Position numbers and translations under genes: made by a program | Source: Sambucus nigra | Lineage: Eukaryota; Streptophyta; Magnoliopsida; Dipsacales; Adoxaceae | Length of the DNA stretch: 64,000 bases | NCBI GenBank assembly: GCA_949130495.1 | Contig: OX422213.1 | Location: forward strand, 50,974,284-51,038,283 | Reading direction: 5' to 3' | Shown: piece after piece, positions 11,157-24,817 of the stretch | Layout: each line of letters opens with the position of its first letter | How positions within the stretch are numbered: position 1 is the first letter of the stretch | Notes under the pieces: model-generated | Databases searched by the model: none | Seen by the model: the letters and a program-made list of their open reading frames with translations, nothing else | Told to the model about the DNA's origin: nothing

Positions 11157-12476
11157 TAGATTAATTATATATATATATTTATATATCCTATAGGTGAAAA
11201 AGGATATGAAATTTCTAAGGATACCTCTTGGGTGATTATGGTGTACGAGATTGTTGGGGGTTGATGTATCACACTTAGAGACAATTTTGGTGATATCGGC
11301 CCAAGGATTTAATGGAAACTTTTAGGTTGTTCTTAGATAGTAATCTAGATTATAGTAGTTGCAATAGTAGTATTTGTGTGTATGACATAATGGATCCCTA
11401 CGATCGACATTGTCAAGGAGTAGTGTATCGGGGGTTCCTTGTTTAGATTTCGCTTTGCGAGACGCCCCACGCACGAAACGCAGTGCAATGTTGAGAGTGG
11501 AGAGAAGTTTTGTCCTTATTAAATTGTATACATGTTATTTAGAGAATTAATAATTATATTGAAGCCTAATGTTAATTTGCAACGAATTAAGACTTATAAT
11601 TGGTGTAAGTTAATAATTTGGAACCACTATAGCCTAGTAAGGCATATATGTATAAATATAATTAAGTGTGATTAGAATGGGAAGGATTCTTGGGTTATGT
11701 TAGAATGGCAGGTCTTGTGGGTATAGGCCAGGCCTATTGAAAGGTAGGTTGTCCTTATGGGTGGGGTAACTTAATTAAGACTCCAGGACGCGAATAGGTG
11801 CGCGTTGTAGATGAGAGGTGAGTTTGGAGTTTCAAGAGAATGCGACTCCACTTTAATTATGAAATAGTGCATTTATATTTATTATGCACGATTAACACAC
11901 TTGCTAAATATTTTTACACCTCGGGCTCTGACCCGTTTATATTTCTCTTTTACTATATATATATCGTACTACAAGTGTCCTACCGCATGGATACCAGATG
12001 CTTTTCTATCCAGAGTCTTGGGAGCCGTAGCAGATACGGATTGTTGCAGGATCTAGTTTGTAGTCGCTTCCTATTCCTGCATAAATCTAGATAGGGTTCA
12101 TGTTGTACATCGGGTCTACACCCAAGAGTTATTTATCTAGTTGTTTATATTTTCTCTTTATGGTTGTTGTACTGTCTGTGACCCGACAGCTTATTCGGGT
12201 ATATTTTTCCTTGTAGATACTCATTTCATTTTATTTTAGCACTTCTTTTATCATGGTTCATGTGTACATTTACCCTTTGATAGTAGATTCTATATTGTTG
12301 GTTTGTTGTTCGTGGCATGTTTTATTAAATTTTGGCATCTCACTTATATGATTTCGAGTAGTTAGCCTTATCAGTTATTGTATAGTCTGTTGCTGCTGAG
12401 ACTGAGCCATCTGAGATTCCTGATTTAATGTAGTATAGGGCTGGCCACCCATTATTATTTTAAGTGGGGTGTCACA
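11103..12476 (+). repeat. 5' LTR of the Tekay/Del-like element, right piece
   Basis: After the Tat insertion the TA repeat continues and the sequence then runs parallel to about 16570-17854, ending GGGGTGTCACA at 12476. The open reading frame at 11840-12094 has a near-copy at 17203-17472 in the other LTR and is not a gene. Confidence 0.88.
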
Positions 12477-14035
12477 GCCAGAGCATCAGGTTCTAGAGTC
12501 TTTAGGATATGTGCGGGTTTTATGCGTCCTTCAGTTAACGTTCTTGAGGTAGAGCCCTACTATTAGGATTGTTGTGTTCACTATGTTTATCTTCTTCTGA
12601 GAGATGTACTCACTTGAAGGACATTCTGATACAGTTGTTTTTGTCTCAGACATCGCCAATAATAAGTCGTCCAGGAAGGGGCGAGATGAGAGATGCAATA
12701 CCCATGTAAGATTTTGAGTACGCTTTAACTGGAGGTATTTTCCTTCCGTGACTTAGGCAGAGATAAGGAGGATAATTCTAGCGGTGATTCCAGGTGATTG
12801 ATGGTAGTCGAGTGAGATGGAGAATTTAGGGATCGATGAGGTAAGTGCTGATGAGAAGCGAATAGTAAAGCCTTGGGAGGTTTAGATTGATAAATTCGTC
12901 AAAATTTGTTAGGAGACCTGGTGTTAGTGACTTTTATCGATGTGAGGTGTGTGGAGTTGTTCCAATGTCGGGAGTATTGCCTTCTGGGAAGAGGGAGTAA
13001 GAAATTTGGAGTTTTGGGTCCATTGAGTAGGACTTAAGGAATTATTGGAGGTCGCAATGGCGCCTTGTCCTTCAGGATGGTTAGGAAGGATTTATAGGGA
13101 GGATATTTCTTTGAGGAGAATTAGGCCTTAGAAAGGAATGATCAAGCGTGGCCTTTGTATAGCATCTTTTGGGAAAATAAACCGTCTCGTGAGGAGCTAG
13201 TAGAGAGTGGTGTTATTGAATTCTGGAAGTGAGAACTGTTGAGGTTTGTTTAGTAGTAGTTATAAGGTTATTATTTTATAGATAGGCTAGAGAAGGTAAT
13301 TGTGGTATTCCAATGAGGGAAGGACTTATCTTGTGGCAATGCTTTGACGTGATGTAAAGGATTTTTATAACTAAGAGGTTCAGAGTTTAGCAGATTTATT
13401 GTTGAGCGGGGAAGTTAGCTCAGGGTTGTGCTAGTCTCGAGAATTAGGTATTGGTGAGAATATTGTATTTGTTGAAGCCTTGTGCCTAGAGCATGAGGTG
13501 TTTGTACGGCGTGACGAAAGACATGGGATTGTTTTATACTATATTTCTATATAGGCCTTCGGGCAATATCTAAAACTCGAAAATCTTTTATAAAACCTAA
13601 CCCTGGTTTAGCTGATCTCAATCCCGACATAGCTACACAGTAGTGTATTAAGAGGGTTCCTTGTTTGGATTTCACTTGCGAGACCTCCCCCGCGTGAAGG
13701 TAGCTTATGTCAGGAATTGAGAAGAGTTCAACCGTTGGGAATTTCAAACTTTTATATATATACTTAGTACGCTATTATAGATTATTTTATTGGAGAGTTA
13801 TATTACGATTTGAGGCTAGTGGAGTCGGGTTATTATTTGATGAGTTGAGCTCGGGTACAGGGTGTATGGGCGCCCTGGGTAGCTAGTTTGATTTTTAAAA
13901 TCTATATGGTTCGATGTGAGAACTGGGCGAGATATGTATAGTAATGTTCAGGCTAGATGTAAGGACTAGATGAGATTCGAAGTCCTAGGCATAACCTAAA
14001 TTTCGAGGACGAAATTTTTGTAAGGGGGGAAGATC
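12477..14035 (+). mobile_element. Internal region of the Tekay/Del-like element, without functional genes
   Basis: Only about 1.56 kb separates the two LTRs. It opens with a degraded primer site (GCCAGAGCATCAGG, compare TGGTATCAGAGC in relatives). It ends with the typical gypsy tail AATTTCGAGGACGAAATTTT and a purine tract TAAGGGGGGAAGAT at 14021-14034. No open frame longer than about 65 codons and no RT or integrase motif is visible. This makes it either a heavily deleted copy or a large non-autonomous derivative with very long LTRs. Confidence 0.75.
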
Positions 14036-15940
14036 TGTAACACCCCACGATTTTGGGGACTGAGAAATTAAATTTTTGGGAGAAATAAAATATATATAAA
14101 TTGGAGAATTTTAAAATTTGGAAATTGAAGTCCAAAAATAGAGGACGTTACAAAGTATTTCGAATGATGATTCTGAGTGCGCCATTGATTCCGGATGGGT
14201 CGAGATAGTCGAAATGACTGTCCTTGGGTTATATTTCGATTTCGAAATATTTTTAAGTTAGTTTGACTCGAATTGGAGTAAACGAGTCATTTAAAATGTG
14301 TATTAACATTTAAAACTGGGATTATTGTTTTAAAGGCTTAAGAGGCTTACGAATATGCCTTCTCATTTGAGAGAAAGTGAGAAAGAGAAAGGAAAATAGA
14401 AAGAAGAAGAAAGGGAGAGAAAGGAGAAAAAGCTTAGAGATTTACGGCCCGTACGCGATCACGAGGACGATTCAACCTCTACAACTTCGAGGCAAGTGTT
14501 TAATCTTGCTAAATAATTCATTTGTGTATTTCATTTCATAATTTGTGGATAAAAGAATTGGATTTTGTGTATATTTATTAAAGCCTAGATTTTGGTTTCA
14601 ATCTTGAAATTGATGTTTACATATGGGTTTAGGGAGTATATCTTGATAATATTATATAGAACATTGATTTTGATATTGGAAACATGTTTGGAGTATTGAT
14701 TTAGGGTTGGAAGTGGTATAAAATTGATTTTGCGAATTTTGAGGTTTTGGAGAAATAACCCATTTCGTGGCCTTCTGTACTAGCCGAATCGATTCGCCCC
14801 TAGCGAATCGATTCGCCATGTGGAAGAAGCATCAGGTCCTTAGGGTCGAATCGATTCGCCCCTAACGAATCGATTTGGTATGTAGCAGACTCTCAGGTCC
14901 CTTTGGACCGAATCGATTCGGAGGGGCCGAATCGATTCGAAAACAGGGGATGGATTTTTTCTTCTAAAAAGAGTTTTACTCCATTTCGGCTGGGTTTCTC
15001 GATTTGTAACTTATTTATATGATGCAAGAGGTATGAATTGAAGAGTTATAAGGAGGTTTCTTATATGATATGAGGGTGGGGACATATCGAACCATTTTGG
15101 GGACATATACACATGCTTATTGGGGTTTGTTGTATTAGTGTAGAGTGGGAATTTCTTAAGAACAGGAGTTCTATTCAGAGATCATAAGAGATCCTAGATA
15201 TGACGTAAGGTTGAAGATCCTTTGAGAGAGAGTCATGAGGGTACGACATGGAAGTTTAGGCCGATATTTGTGTCGAATCCTTATAGCGATAGGATTCTAC
15301 TTAAGATGTGATTAGGGGACCAAGAAGAGTGAGAGGCCACGTATTCTTAATGATGGGAATAAATTGTAAAGGTGTTAATGTGAAGGTTTCATTATGATAT
15401 ATTGAACCATAATCAAAAGTGAGGCTGATTTAACTTATTGTCGACACATAGTTGTGAGTATACTTATCGTCGGGTCAGTCTATATATATCGGCACGTAAT
15501 TTAATAGGGGGTATCCCAATATATGATGAGATTATAAACTAAAGGTAGTTTAGAGCTTGAGTCTTACAAATTATTGATTGTGTGAGTAACAATTGGGATT
15601 CCAATATTTGAAATGAATTTAATTTTAAGCTTCAGGCTTGTAGACTATTAGTCATGTGTACACCGATATCGGGATTGTTATTGGATATATCGATGTGCAT
15701 TCGGTTATTGATGGGATGTGTGGTGATTGTTATATACATTAAACTTTGAGGTGATAACCTTATTGTTGAATATTGGAAGACTATGCATATCATAGGAGCA
15801 ATGGATGAATATGCTTCAAGTGAAGGATCATAATTACATAACGATTTAAGTTAATATATTTGGAGTGATGGCTAGTATAAAGAGGATTATATGCACGTAT
15901 ATCCGAGTTTATAAATTTCATACATACACATGAGAGATGG

Positions 15941-15992
<52 letters not shown>

Positions 15993-16507
15993 TAGATATG
16001 TATATATGTATGTACTCATGGTGTGAATATCTATACCGTGCGTGAAGATTTAATTATATGATGTGATCATATGGATGCATATATATTGTGTGTGTCAATG
16101 ATATATATACTTATGGTGTAAAGCCTACCATGCACAAGCAATCATGGGAAGTTAAGCGATGAGGGTGAGCACTCTGGCTTGAGGAGCAGGGTGTGGATAT
16201 TCTCCAGGTCATAGTCGTCCATTTTATTTATTTGTATGATTTTATATTTTGGGGGTCAAAAGTCTTGGGTATGGGTCATTCTCGCCTGCCAGTTAGGAAC
16301 TATAACCGCTTCCCATATGTTATGATTGATTTTGTCGCCATGGCGGTGAGAAAATAGTCCGATAGATGGTGACCCCAGGAGAAAGTGAGTAATTCCTAGA
16401 AGATGATAGCATGGTGCAGTATTTTGGCATTTTATAGCCGGTTATATTATGTGTATGGAAATTGTACATTATGTGTGTTATGTACATGTGGCTATGAGAA
16501 TGAATGA

Positions 16508-16574
<67 letters not shown>

Positions 16575-17854
16575 AAAGAGGATATGAAATTTCTAAGGAT
16601 ACCTCTTGGGTGATTATGGTGTACGAGATTGTTGGGGGTTGATGTATCACACTTAGAGACAATTTTGGTGATATCGGCCCAAGGATTTAATGGAGACTTT
16701 TAGGTTGTTCTTAGATAGTAATCTAGATTATAGTAGTTGCAGTAGTAGTATTTGTGTGTATGACATAATGGATCCCAACGATCGGCATTGTCAAGGAGTA
16801 GTGTATCGGGGGTTTCTTGTTTGGATTTCGCTTTGCGAGACGCCCCACGCACGAAACGCAGTGCAATGTTGAGAGTGGAGAGAAGTTTTGTCCTTATTAA
16901 ATTATATACGTGTTATTTAGAGAATAAATAATTATATTGAAGCCTAATGTTAATTTGCAACGTATTAAGACTTATAATTGGTGTAAGTTAATAATTTGGA
17001 ACCACTATAGCCTACTAAGGCATATATGTGTAAATATAATTAAGTGTGATTAGAATGGGAAGGATTCTTAGGTTATGTTAGAATGGCAGGTCTTGTGGGT
17101 ATAGGCCAGGCCTATTGAAAGGTAGGTTGTCCTTATGGGTGGGGTAACTTAATTAAGACTACAGGACGCGAATAGGAGCGCGATGTAGACGAGAGGTGAG
17201 TTTTGGGTTTCAAGAGAATGCGACTCCACTTTAATTATGAAATAGTGCATTTATATTTATTATGCACGATTAACACACTTGCTAAATATTTTTACATCTC
17301 GGGCTCTGACCCATTTATATTTCTCTTTTGCTATATATATATTGTACTACATGTGTCCTACCGCATGGATACCGGATGCTTTTCTATCGAGAGTCTTGGG
17401 AGTCGTAGCAGATGTGGATTGTTGCGGGATCTCGTTTGTAGTTGCTTCCTATTCCTTCATAAATCTAGATAGGGTTCATGTTGTACATCGGGTCTACACC
17501 CAAGAGTTATTTATCTTGTTGTTTATATTTCTTCTTTATGGTTGTTGTACTATCTGTGACCCGACAGCTTATTCGGGTATATTTTTCCTTGTAGATACTC
17601 ATTTCATTTTATTTTAGCACTTCTTTTATCATGGTTCATGTGTACATTTACCCATTGATAGTAGATTCTATATTGTTGGTTTGTTGTCCGTGGCATGTTT
17701 TATTAAATTTTGGTATCTCGCTTATATGATTTCGGATAGTTAGCCTTATATGTTATTGTATAGTCTGTTGGTGCTGAGACTGAGTCATCTGAGATTCCTG
17801 ATTTAATGTAGTATAGGGCGGGCCACCCGTTTTTATTTTAAGCGGGGTGTCACA
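14036..17854 (+). repeat. 3' LTR (3.8 kb) of the Tekay/Del-like element
   Basis: It starts TGTAACACCCCACG and ends GGGGTGTCACA, giving inverted TGT...ACA termini. Positions 16168 onward repeat the 5' LTR at 1-388 and 11103-12476. TA tracts lie at about 15941-15989 and 16511-16571, and a cluster of self-complementary motifs at 14785-14939. The 5' flank lies outside the window, so the target duplication cannot be checked. Confidence 0.88.
14785..14939. repeat. Cluster of six CGAATCGATTCG palindromes
   Basis: The 12-base palindrome occurs at 14785, 14804, 14847, 14866 (one mismatch), 14909 and 14928, in pairs separated by GC-rich linkers such as CCCCTAG. It lies about 750 bases into the LTR. 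A promoter, insulator or nucleosome role is possible but not shown. Confidence 0.9.
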
Positions 17855-19245
17855 TTTAATTAATGAACTTTGATTATTTTATTTTGTTATTGTTGTTAGG
17901 TACCAATTTTATCACTGCTATTTTTCACTTACATGTTGAATTTCATATTTTTTAGATTGATTTTGGGGGCTAAATGCTTAGAGGGGCTAAATTGTGTTTG
18001 AAGCCATAGCATATTACATCTCACAAGCTTTGTTTTTCTTTTTGGAATTGATTTATCTAAATTTGTATTTATGCAGCAAAACTATAGATTATTCTTTGAG
18101 ATTTACTGAAAATTTTATGTTATACTACATTCTTATCAATGTGTGGTTTTATTAATGGTTTAGGGATAATACAATATGACAACTTTGATGAAATATTGAA
18201 AAACAATTTCAAAGGAAATGGAATCTGGTGCATTTTACTTAAATTAGCTATTTGATTATTTTAGTAGTGTTTTCTTAAAGGGTGAAATTTTTTACATTCC
18301 AAATTAAATTGAAGTTATGAATGATGCATTTATATGTGGTTGAATTTTTGTTTTTGCTTAAATTAGCTTTTGTCACATTTATGAATATGATAAAACTACA
18401 AAAATCAGACATATGGTTCGTGATTTTAAAAAGTAACTCTAAAAGAGTTTGGGGTTTGGTTCAAGACGGCTACAAAAAGTTCAAGAAGAAATAAATCCAA
18501 TTTGGATATTTGAAAAAAAAAACAATGAAATGAGTTTGCATGAAAAATGTAATATATGTGGATTCCCGTTTTTGAGGTAGAGACAAAACCTTTTATATAT
18601 GTACATAAATTGGATATATACATTGAAGTGATGTTTTCTTTCACATAGAGAGATCTTTTGCATTACTTAAAAAAAAAAATTGTGGGCAAATATGTCCATG
18701 TCCATTCCACCATTTATTGGGAAGATGAAAATATTTTCTCACACTTCAATATTTGTTTCTTGATTTGGTTTTAAAAAAATATTTTCCATGGGTTCATCTA
18801 ATAGTTCTAATTTTTTAATCAATAGTCTGAAATATTATTTAGATTACGTTTATAGAATTTAATCAAATCGGGTTAGATGTGCGAATGACTATCAGAAGCC
18901 TCGCGCATCGTGCGGGTTTACACCTAGTAGTTACTATTTTGAGACTCAAAACATGTGCCCCAGCGGCACATCTTATTATTTTCCTTAAATTATAATATAT
19001 TCTTAGAAAATACTTGCAATACACAATGATAATATGGGGAAAAAATCTAATTTGTTTCCGTTTCAACCAATTAAAACAGATGCTGAAATTTTAAATATTC
19101 AGTTTTTGCCCCATCCTCATTACAAATCAGGGTTTTGCAATATCTCATAAACGGCTCAATGAAATTTGACGAAAGTTACATGTAAGTTCCTTACAAACTA
19201 GAGGTAAAAAAACTTATAAACAAATTAGAAAAAAATGGGCCATAT
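17855..19245. other. AT-rich intergenic DNA downstream of the protease gene
   Basis: I see no gene or clear element here. The frames at 18426-18663 on the minus strand are short, AT-driven and without recognisable motifs. The segment separates the Tekay LTR from a small inverted-repeat element. Confidence 0.6.
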
Positions 19246-19254
19246 TTAAAAATA

Positions 19255-19472
19255 GATATACCAAATAGTCCCTTGAACTTCTTTTAATACATGTATAGTC
19301 CAAGCGTTTTTATTTTGCACTAAAAAGTCATTCACCATGCCAAAAAGGTTATACTATGCCGCTGGCGCGGATCTTTAAATATAAGAGAATAAGAGACTTT
19401 TTGCTACAAAATAAAAAGGTTGAATTAAATGTGTATTACAAAATATTTGAGGAACTTTTTGATATTTGATTC
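19255..19472. mobile_element. Mutator-type MITE
   Basis: About 75 bases at the left end are repeated in inverted form at the right end, with shared blocks such as TTTTTATTTTG and AAAAAGTC. The nine bases TTAAAAATA flank both sides (19246-19254 and 19473-19481), the duplication length typical of Mutator elements. It has no coding capacity. Confidence 0.7.
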
Positions 19473-19667
19473 TTAAAAATAAAGCTTAACGGGTTTTGTA
19501 CTCCATTAGTGATGTTTTTCGTGAAAAACTTCAAAAAAGAAAATATCATGGCAATATCATTGTAGTAAATCTTAAATTGTTATTACATCCAAATATTTTA
19601 CTTCCATGACATATGAGGATCTATTGGACTTACAATATACGTTTGAAAATCAGAACAGTTAAATTGA

Positions 19668-20257
19668 TTAATCCTTAAGAGGGTAGCTAGCATCCATGTT
19701 AATCCCACAAGTACCTTTGTCATCACTCGAACCACGCTTCATCTTGATATAACCATCTTCACCCCAACTAGTGCCCCACGAGTTCTTGACAATCCAATAT
19801 TTTTCCCCATTTTCCGCACCATAACCGACCACTGTGACTCCATGATTGAGTTTCGTCCCGCAATATCCTGAAAATACGCCTTTAGAGTAGAGTTGAAACA
19901 TGTAGCCTCCAGCATCAATGGAAACCGCCACGGGTTGTTTGGCTACTGCCGCTTTAAGGCTTTTTTCATCGTTTTTAGGGACCATTTTATAGCCGATTAT
20001 TGTTGCTGCTTGGTTTTTGGTTTTAGATTTGCTACATTTTTGGTCTTTTCCAACATAAGGGTAATTTTTTTCTGTAGTGATGCCGTTTTTCTTAATGAAG
20101 TTGAATGCTTTGTCCATGTATCCACCATTGCAACCTTCGTTGTCGCCATTCACATCGCAGTCCACAAGCTCTTGTACCGAAAGGGACAATAATTTTCCTG
20201 TTTTGATGTGGTAAATACCTTCCACGGCTGCTATTGCAGAGAATGCCCAACAACTTC
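19668..20257 (-). CDS. Papain-family cysteine protease, exon 2 (catalytic domain)
   Basis: This is the second exon of a C1A endopeptidase of the SAG12/ervatamin-like plant group. It encodes residues 155-350 when joined to exon 1. It starts after a clean acceptor (TTGATTGCAG, intron ending at 20258), completing a Gly codon split in phase 1. It contains Cys157 in GSCWAFS, His293 in [11 protein letters not shown] and Asn313 in [13 protein letters not shown]; the oxyanion Gln151 lies in exon 1. The disulfide motif GCNGG is intact, there is no stop or frameshift, and the end (DASYPLKD) matches the usual C-terminus without a KDEL tail. The product should be secreted or vacuolar. Exon 1 is 25.6 kb upstream, beyond a TE-filled intron. 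Confidence 0.9.
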
Positions 20258-21368
20258 CTGCAATCAAACACTTTTTTCAACAATTTCCTGGTTGATATAG
20301 TTTTTGGATATCATCCTCTTGTGTGTCATGTCTTTGGATGAGATGGTCTTTGTGTTTTAGATAATATTGTTTGATTCACTAAGCTTCTTTTTACTAAATT
20401 GAATCATTGTGAATTAATGAATTGTAAATTAATGAATTAAGTTTAATTTTACAAGGAAAAAAAATAAAAACAAATTAAGAGGGGGAGAGGGAGGGGAAGG
20501 GAGGGGCAAAAAGAGGGGTCATGCATTTTATTACATTTTTTATGAAATGATTCAATTTTAGATTTTACACATGACTTAAATGGAGAAATTAATGAATCAT
20601 TTCATTAATGAAATCAAATACAATTAATGAATTTGTAAATGAACCAATTTATTAATGGATCAATTTACAATTTTAGAACAAACATACTGGGCCTAATTCT
20701 TCTAAGACATCTTGGTGATCAATTGTCCCCCAAGTTGCGGCACTATAGCCATACTCTTAACATTAGAGGTGTTTCACGGGAAGAAATTATATATTGCAGT
20801 TAAAAAGGTTAGTTAAGGATTGTAACAATGCCCCGACAATTGTCAAGTTTCCTCTTCTCTTTCTATCTTGTTTTTAACGGGAAAGAAGCACCATATCCAT
20901 ATATAACAAACAAAAGGTAAGGCGGAAGAAAACTGTCTTTAAATTGAAAGGGTCATTTGCATTTTGGATACATTTGTTCCTTTTTATTTTTAGTTGAGTG
21001 TAATAATCTTCGATATTATTCAGGGGCGGAGGCACTTGGTAGGTTGGGGGGGCAAGTGCCCCACCCCATCTTTTACTTCCAGCAGCCGAGATGATGGGCC
21101 TATTTTTATTATTATTTTTATATATATATAAAAGGTGCCTCACCCCACTTCTTTAAAACAGTTCCAAGACTCCCAAATTTTATAACTACTCTTTTGACTT
21201 ATTTAGCCCAATGGCCCACTAATAATGAAAAGAAGCACGTCTCTTTTTCATTCAAAACAAAAGCCCTTTTTTGTCTCCTCTTTGGAAGCAAAGAATTGCA
21301 AACTTTTGTTTGTTATTGGTGGTGAGCGTGTACTGTCGAAACCAAGAAAGAGGTCTTTGTTTTCTAAG

Positions 21369-21597
21369 GTAACTCTCTCTCTCTTTCCTCTCTCTCTCTT
21401 TGTTTGTGCATCTATTTTGACGATTTTTTTCTTGTTTATCTTTTTTTTTTAAATTAACTTAGGGTTTCATTTAGGGATTTTTTTTTGTTAATTTTATAAC
21501 AAATGTTATCTTTATTTGTTGAATTTTATGCTTCTAATTTATTTTTAATTTCATAACTTTCATAAAAGATTATAACATTTACATAATTTTTTTTCAG
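21369..21597 (+). other. Probable leader intron of the hAT transposase
   Basis: A donor-like AAG/GTAACT at 21367-21374 and a T-rich tract ending TTTTCAG at 21591-21597 flank this stretch, three bases before the transposase ATG at 21600. CT-rich sequence at the 5' side is typical of plant leader introns. Confidence 0.5.
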
Positions 21598-21599
21598 TT

Positions 21600-23941
21600 A
21601 TGGAAAGATTTTATAAAAGAACTCTAAAAGAAGTTTCTGATTCGGTGCCTCCTATTCAAAACACTAATGTTGAAGTGGAAGAACCTATAGGCAAAAAGGT
21701 AAATCTAAGTCGTATTGAGGTTGATTTATTAAATCTTCCTTCGGATCCTTTTTTACGACCTCGAATTTCTGATTATGATCCCAACCATCAAGATGATGTT
21801 CGAAGATCTTATTTGCAAAGGGGCCCTTGTCAACCTCTTAATCACACCTTTCCACAAAAAAAAATAGGTGATAAATTTCGTCGATTTAATCCAATGTGGT
21901 TCACTAAATATGGGAGTTGGTTGGAGTATAGCATAAAAGAAGATACTGTTTTTTGTTTGTATTGTTATCTATTTCGTCCCGAGTTGGGTAAAAATGACAC
22001 TTTTGTGAGTGGTGGATTTAAGAATTGGAAAAATAGCAAAAGGCTCCAAGATCATGTTGGAAACCCCACAAGTTATCACAATGAAGCGTATAGAAGAGGC
22101 CAAGATTTAATGAATAAAAATCAACACATTGAGACACTAGTTGCAAAACATTCGAAGCAAGATAAGATTGACTACCAAATTCGTTTAAATGCAACTATTG
22201 ATGTCATTCGATTTCTTGTGCGTCAAGGGTTATCTTTTCGTGGTCATGATGAATCAGAAAAGTCATTCAACAAGGGGAACTTTCTTGAACTTTTACAATG
22301 GTTAGCTAATCACAACGAATTAATCAATCATGTAGTTCTTAAAAATGCTCCCGGCAATCATAAACTAATAGCACCTGAGATTCAAAAGGATGTTGTAAAT
22401 GCAATTGGTGTTGAGACAGTCAATGCTATCCTAAAAGATCTCGACAGAGAATTATTCGAAGCTCGTGAGTCATCTGTTAAAGAGAAAATGGCCATTGTTT
22501 TGCGGTACGTGGACATGAAAGGTTGTGTAATGGAAAGATTTGTAGCCATGATACATGTTCGTGAGACTACGACACTTTCACTTAAAACAGCACTCGAAGA
22601 ATTTTTAAGCAATCATAAGTTAAGTATCCCGAGTTTGCGTGGTCAAGGCTATGATGGAGCTTTCAATGGTCTAAAATCACTCATATTAAAAGAGAACAAG
22701 CCTGCATTTTATGTACATTGTTTTGCACATCAACTTCAATTAGCACTTGTTCATGTCGCAAAAGATCTTCCAGATATTTCTGCATTCTTTTACTCTATCA
22801 CTAATTTAGTGAATATTGTTGGGGCATCATGTAAGCGCCGAGATATTCTTCGAACTAAAGAAGCTGAGAGGGTGTTTGAGTTACTTGAAAGTGGCGAATT
22901 ATCATGTGGTCGTGGGTTAAATCAAGAGACTAATCTTAAACGACCAGGTGAAACACGTTGGGGATCACGTCATGGTACACTGATAAATTTGATTACTATG
23001 TTTCCGTCTGTGTCAGAAGTTGTCGAGGATGTGATGTTTGATGGCTCCAGTGACCAAAAGGGGCAAGCTTGCACTTTATTAAAATTGATGCGGTCTTTTG
23101 ATTTTATCTTCACGTTGCATTTGATGAAGAATGTGCTTGGAATCACTAATGATCTTTCAAAAGCATTGCAACGAAAAGATCAAGATATAGTGAATGCTAT
23201 AACATTGATTAGATTATCTAAAGAGCGTATGCAAAAAATGAGAGATAGTGGTTGGGATTCCCTTCTTATCGATGTTTGTTCATTTTGCACGAAACATGAT
23301 ATAGCCATTCCTCAAATGGAAGATGATTTTATGCTTTTAGGAAAGCCTAAACATAGAGCTGAAGTAATAACAAATTTACATCATTATCAAGTTGATTTAT
23401 TCTATATTTGTGTTGATAAACAACTTGTTGAGCTCAATAATCGTTTTGATGAGGTTAATTCAGAATTGCTTCTTTGTATGTCATCCTTAAACCCAAGTGG
23501 CTCATTCATTGTTTTCAATTGTCAGAAGTTAGTTCGTCTCTCTGAATTCTATCCTAATGATTTCTCTGAAGGTGAGCGCATTGAACTTCAAAATCAACTT
23601 GTGCTTTATGAAATGGAAATAAAATCTAATGATGACTTCTCAGAATTGGAAGGGATTCTTGCTCTTTCTAAGAAGATGGTAGAGTTGCGAAAGCATATTG
23701 TGTACAACTTGGTTTATAGACTTATAAAATTTCACTGATCTTACCCGCTGCTACCGCTACAGTTGAAAGGGCATTTTCAGCTATGAACATTGTGAAAACG
23801 GATCTCCGAAATCGAATGGGGGATGAGTGGATGAATGATTGTGTGGTCGCATATGTTGAAAAGGATGTTTTCGACAGTGTTAGCAATGATGTCATTATGG
23901 ATCGTTTCCAAAAAATGAGATCTCGTAGGGGGCAATTATAA
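21600..23941 (+). pseudogene. hAT transposase (TTF-type zinc finger), one frameshift near the C-terminus
   Basis: This is the DDE-type enzyme that cuts and pastes hAT elements. The frame is open for 712 codons from ATG 21600. Domains in order are a TTF-type zinc finger (FCLYCYLFRPELG ... LQDHVGNPTSYH, about residues 115-165), the DUF4371-like RNase H core with LRGQGYDGAFNG and HCFAHQLQLALVH, and GETRWGSRHGTL. At about 23730 one base appears lost, giving TGA at 23736-23738. The hAT dimerisation segment (LPAATATVERAFSAM) continues in another frame to TAA at 23939-23941. Such proteins are often annotated in plants as zinc-finger MYM-type 1-like. With only one evident lesion the copy is young. 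Confidence 0.92.
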
Positions 23942-24157
23942 ATTGTAATTTAGGAGTTTATTTTTTGAACGAGATCAATAGTTAAATATCTTTTTTTTTA
24001 ATGAAATGACATGTGTTAAATATTTATATATTTTAATAGTTAATATTGCTGGAAAAAAATGTTTGCCCCACCCCCAAAAAATTCTTGGCTTCGCCTCTGA
24101 TATTATTGGTTAGATGTTATTTCTAATCAAATTTATTAGAGATGACAAATGACCGTT

Positions 24158-24817
<660 letters not shown>

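Larger units (their letters stand above)
21021..24099 (+). mobile_element. hAT DNA transposon with perfect 8-bp target duplication
   Basis: Ends are CAGGGGCGGAGGCACTTGG on the left and, inverted on the right, CAGAGGCGAAGCCAAGAA. The octamer ATATTATT stands on both sides (21013-21020 and 24100-24107), as expected for hAT. It lies in the left arm of the large inverted-repeat element, so it is younger than that element. It carries one transposase gene with a likely 5'-leader intron and is structurally complete. Confidence 0.95.

Noticed and set aside
17203..17617. Plus-strand frames of 89 and 112 codons
   Set aside because: They lie inside the Tekay 3' LTR, have a diverged counterpart at 11840-12094 in the 5' LTR, and show no protein family motif.
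20874..21143. Minus-strand frame of 89 codons spanning the hAT left end
   Set aside because: It crosses the transposon border and target duplication, so it cannot be an ancestral gene.
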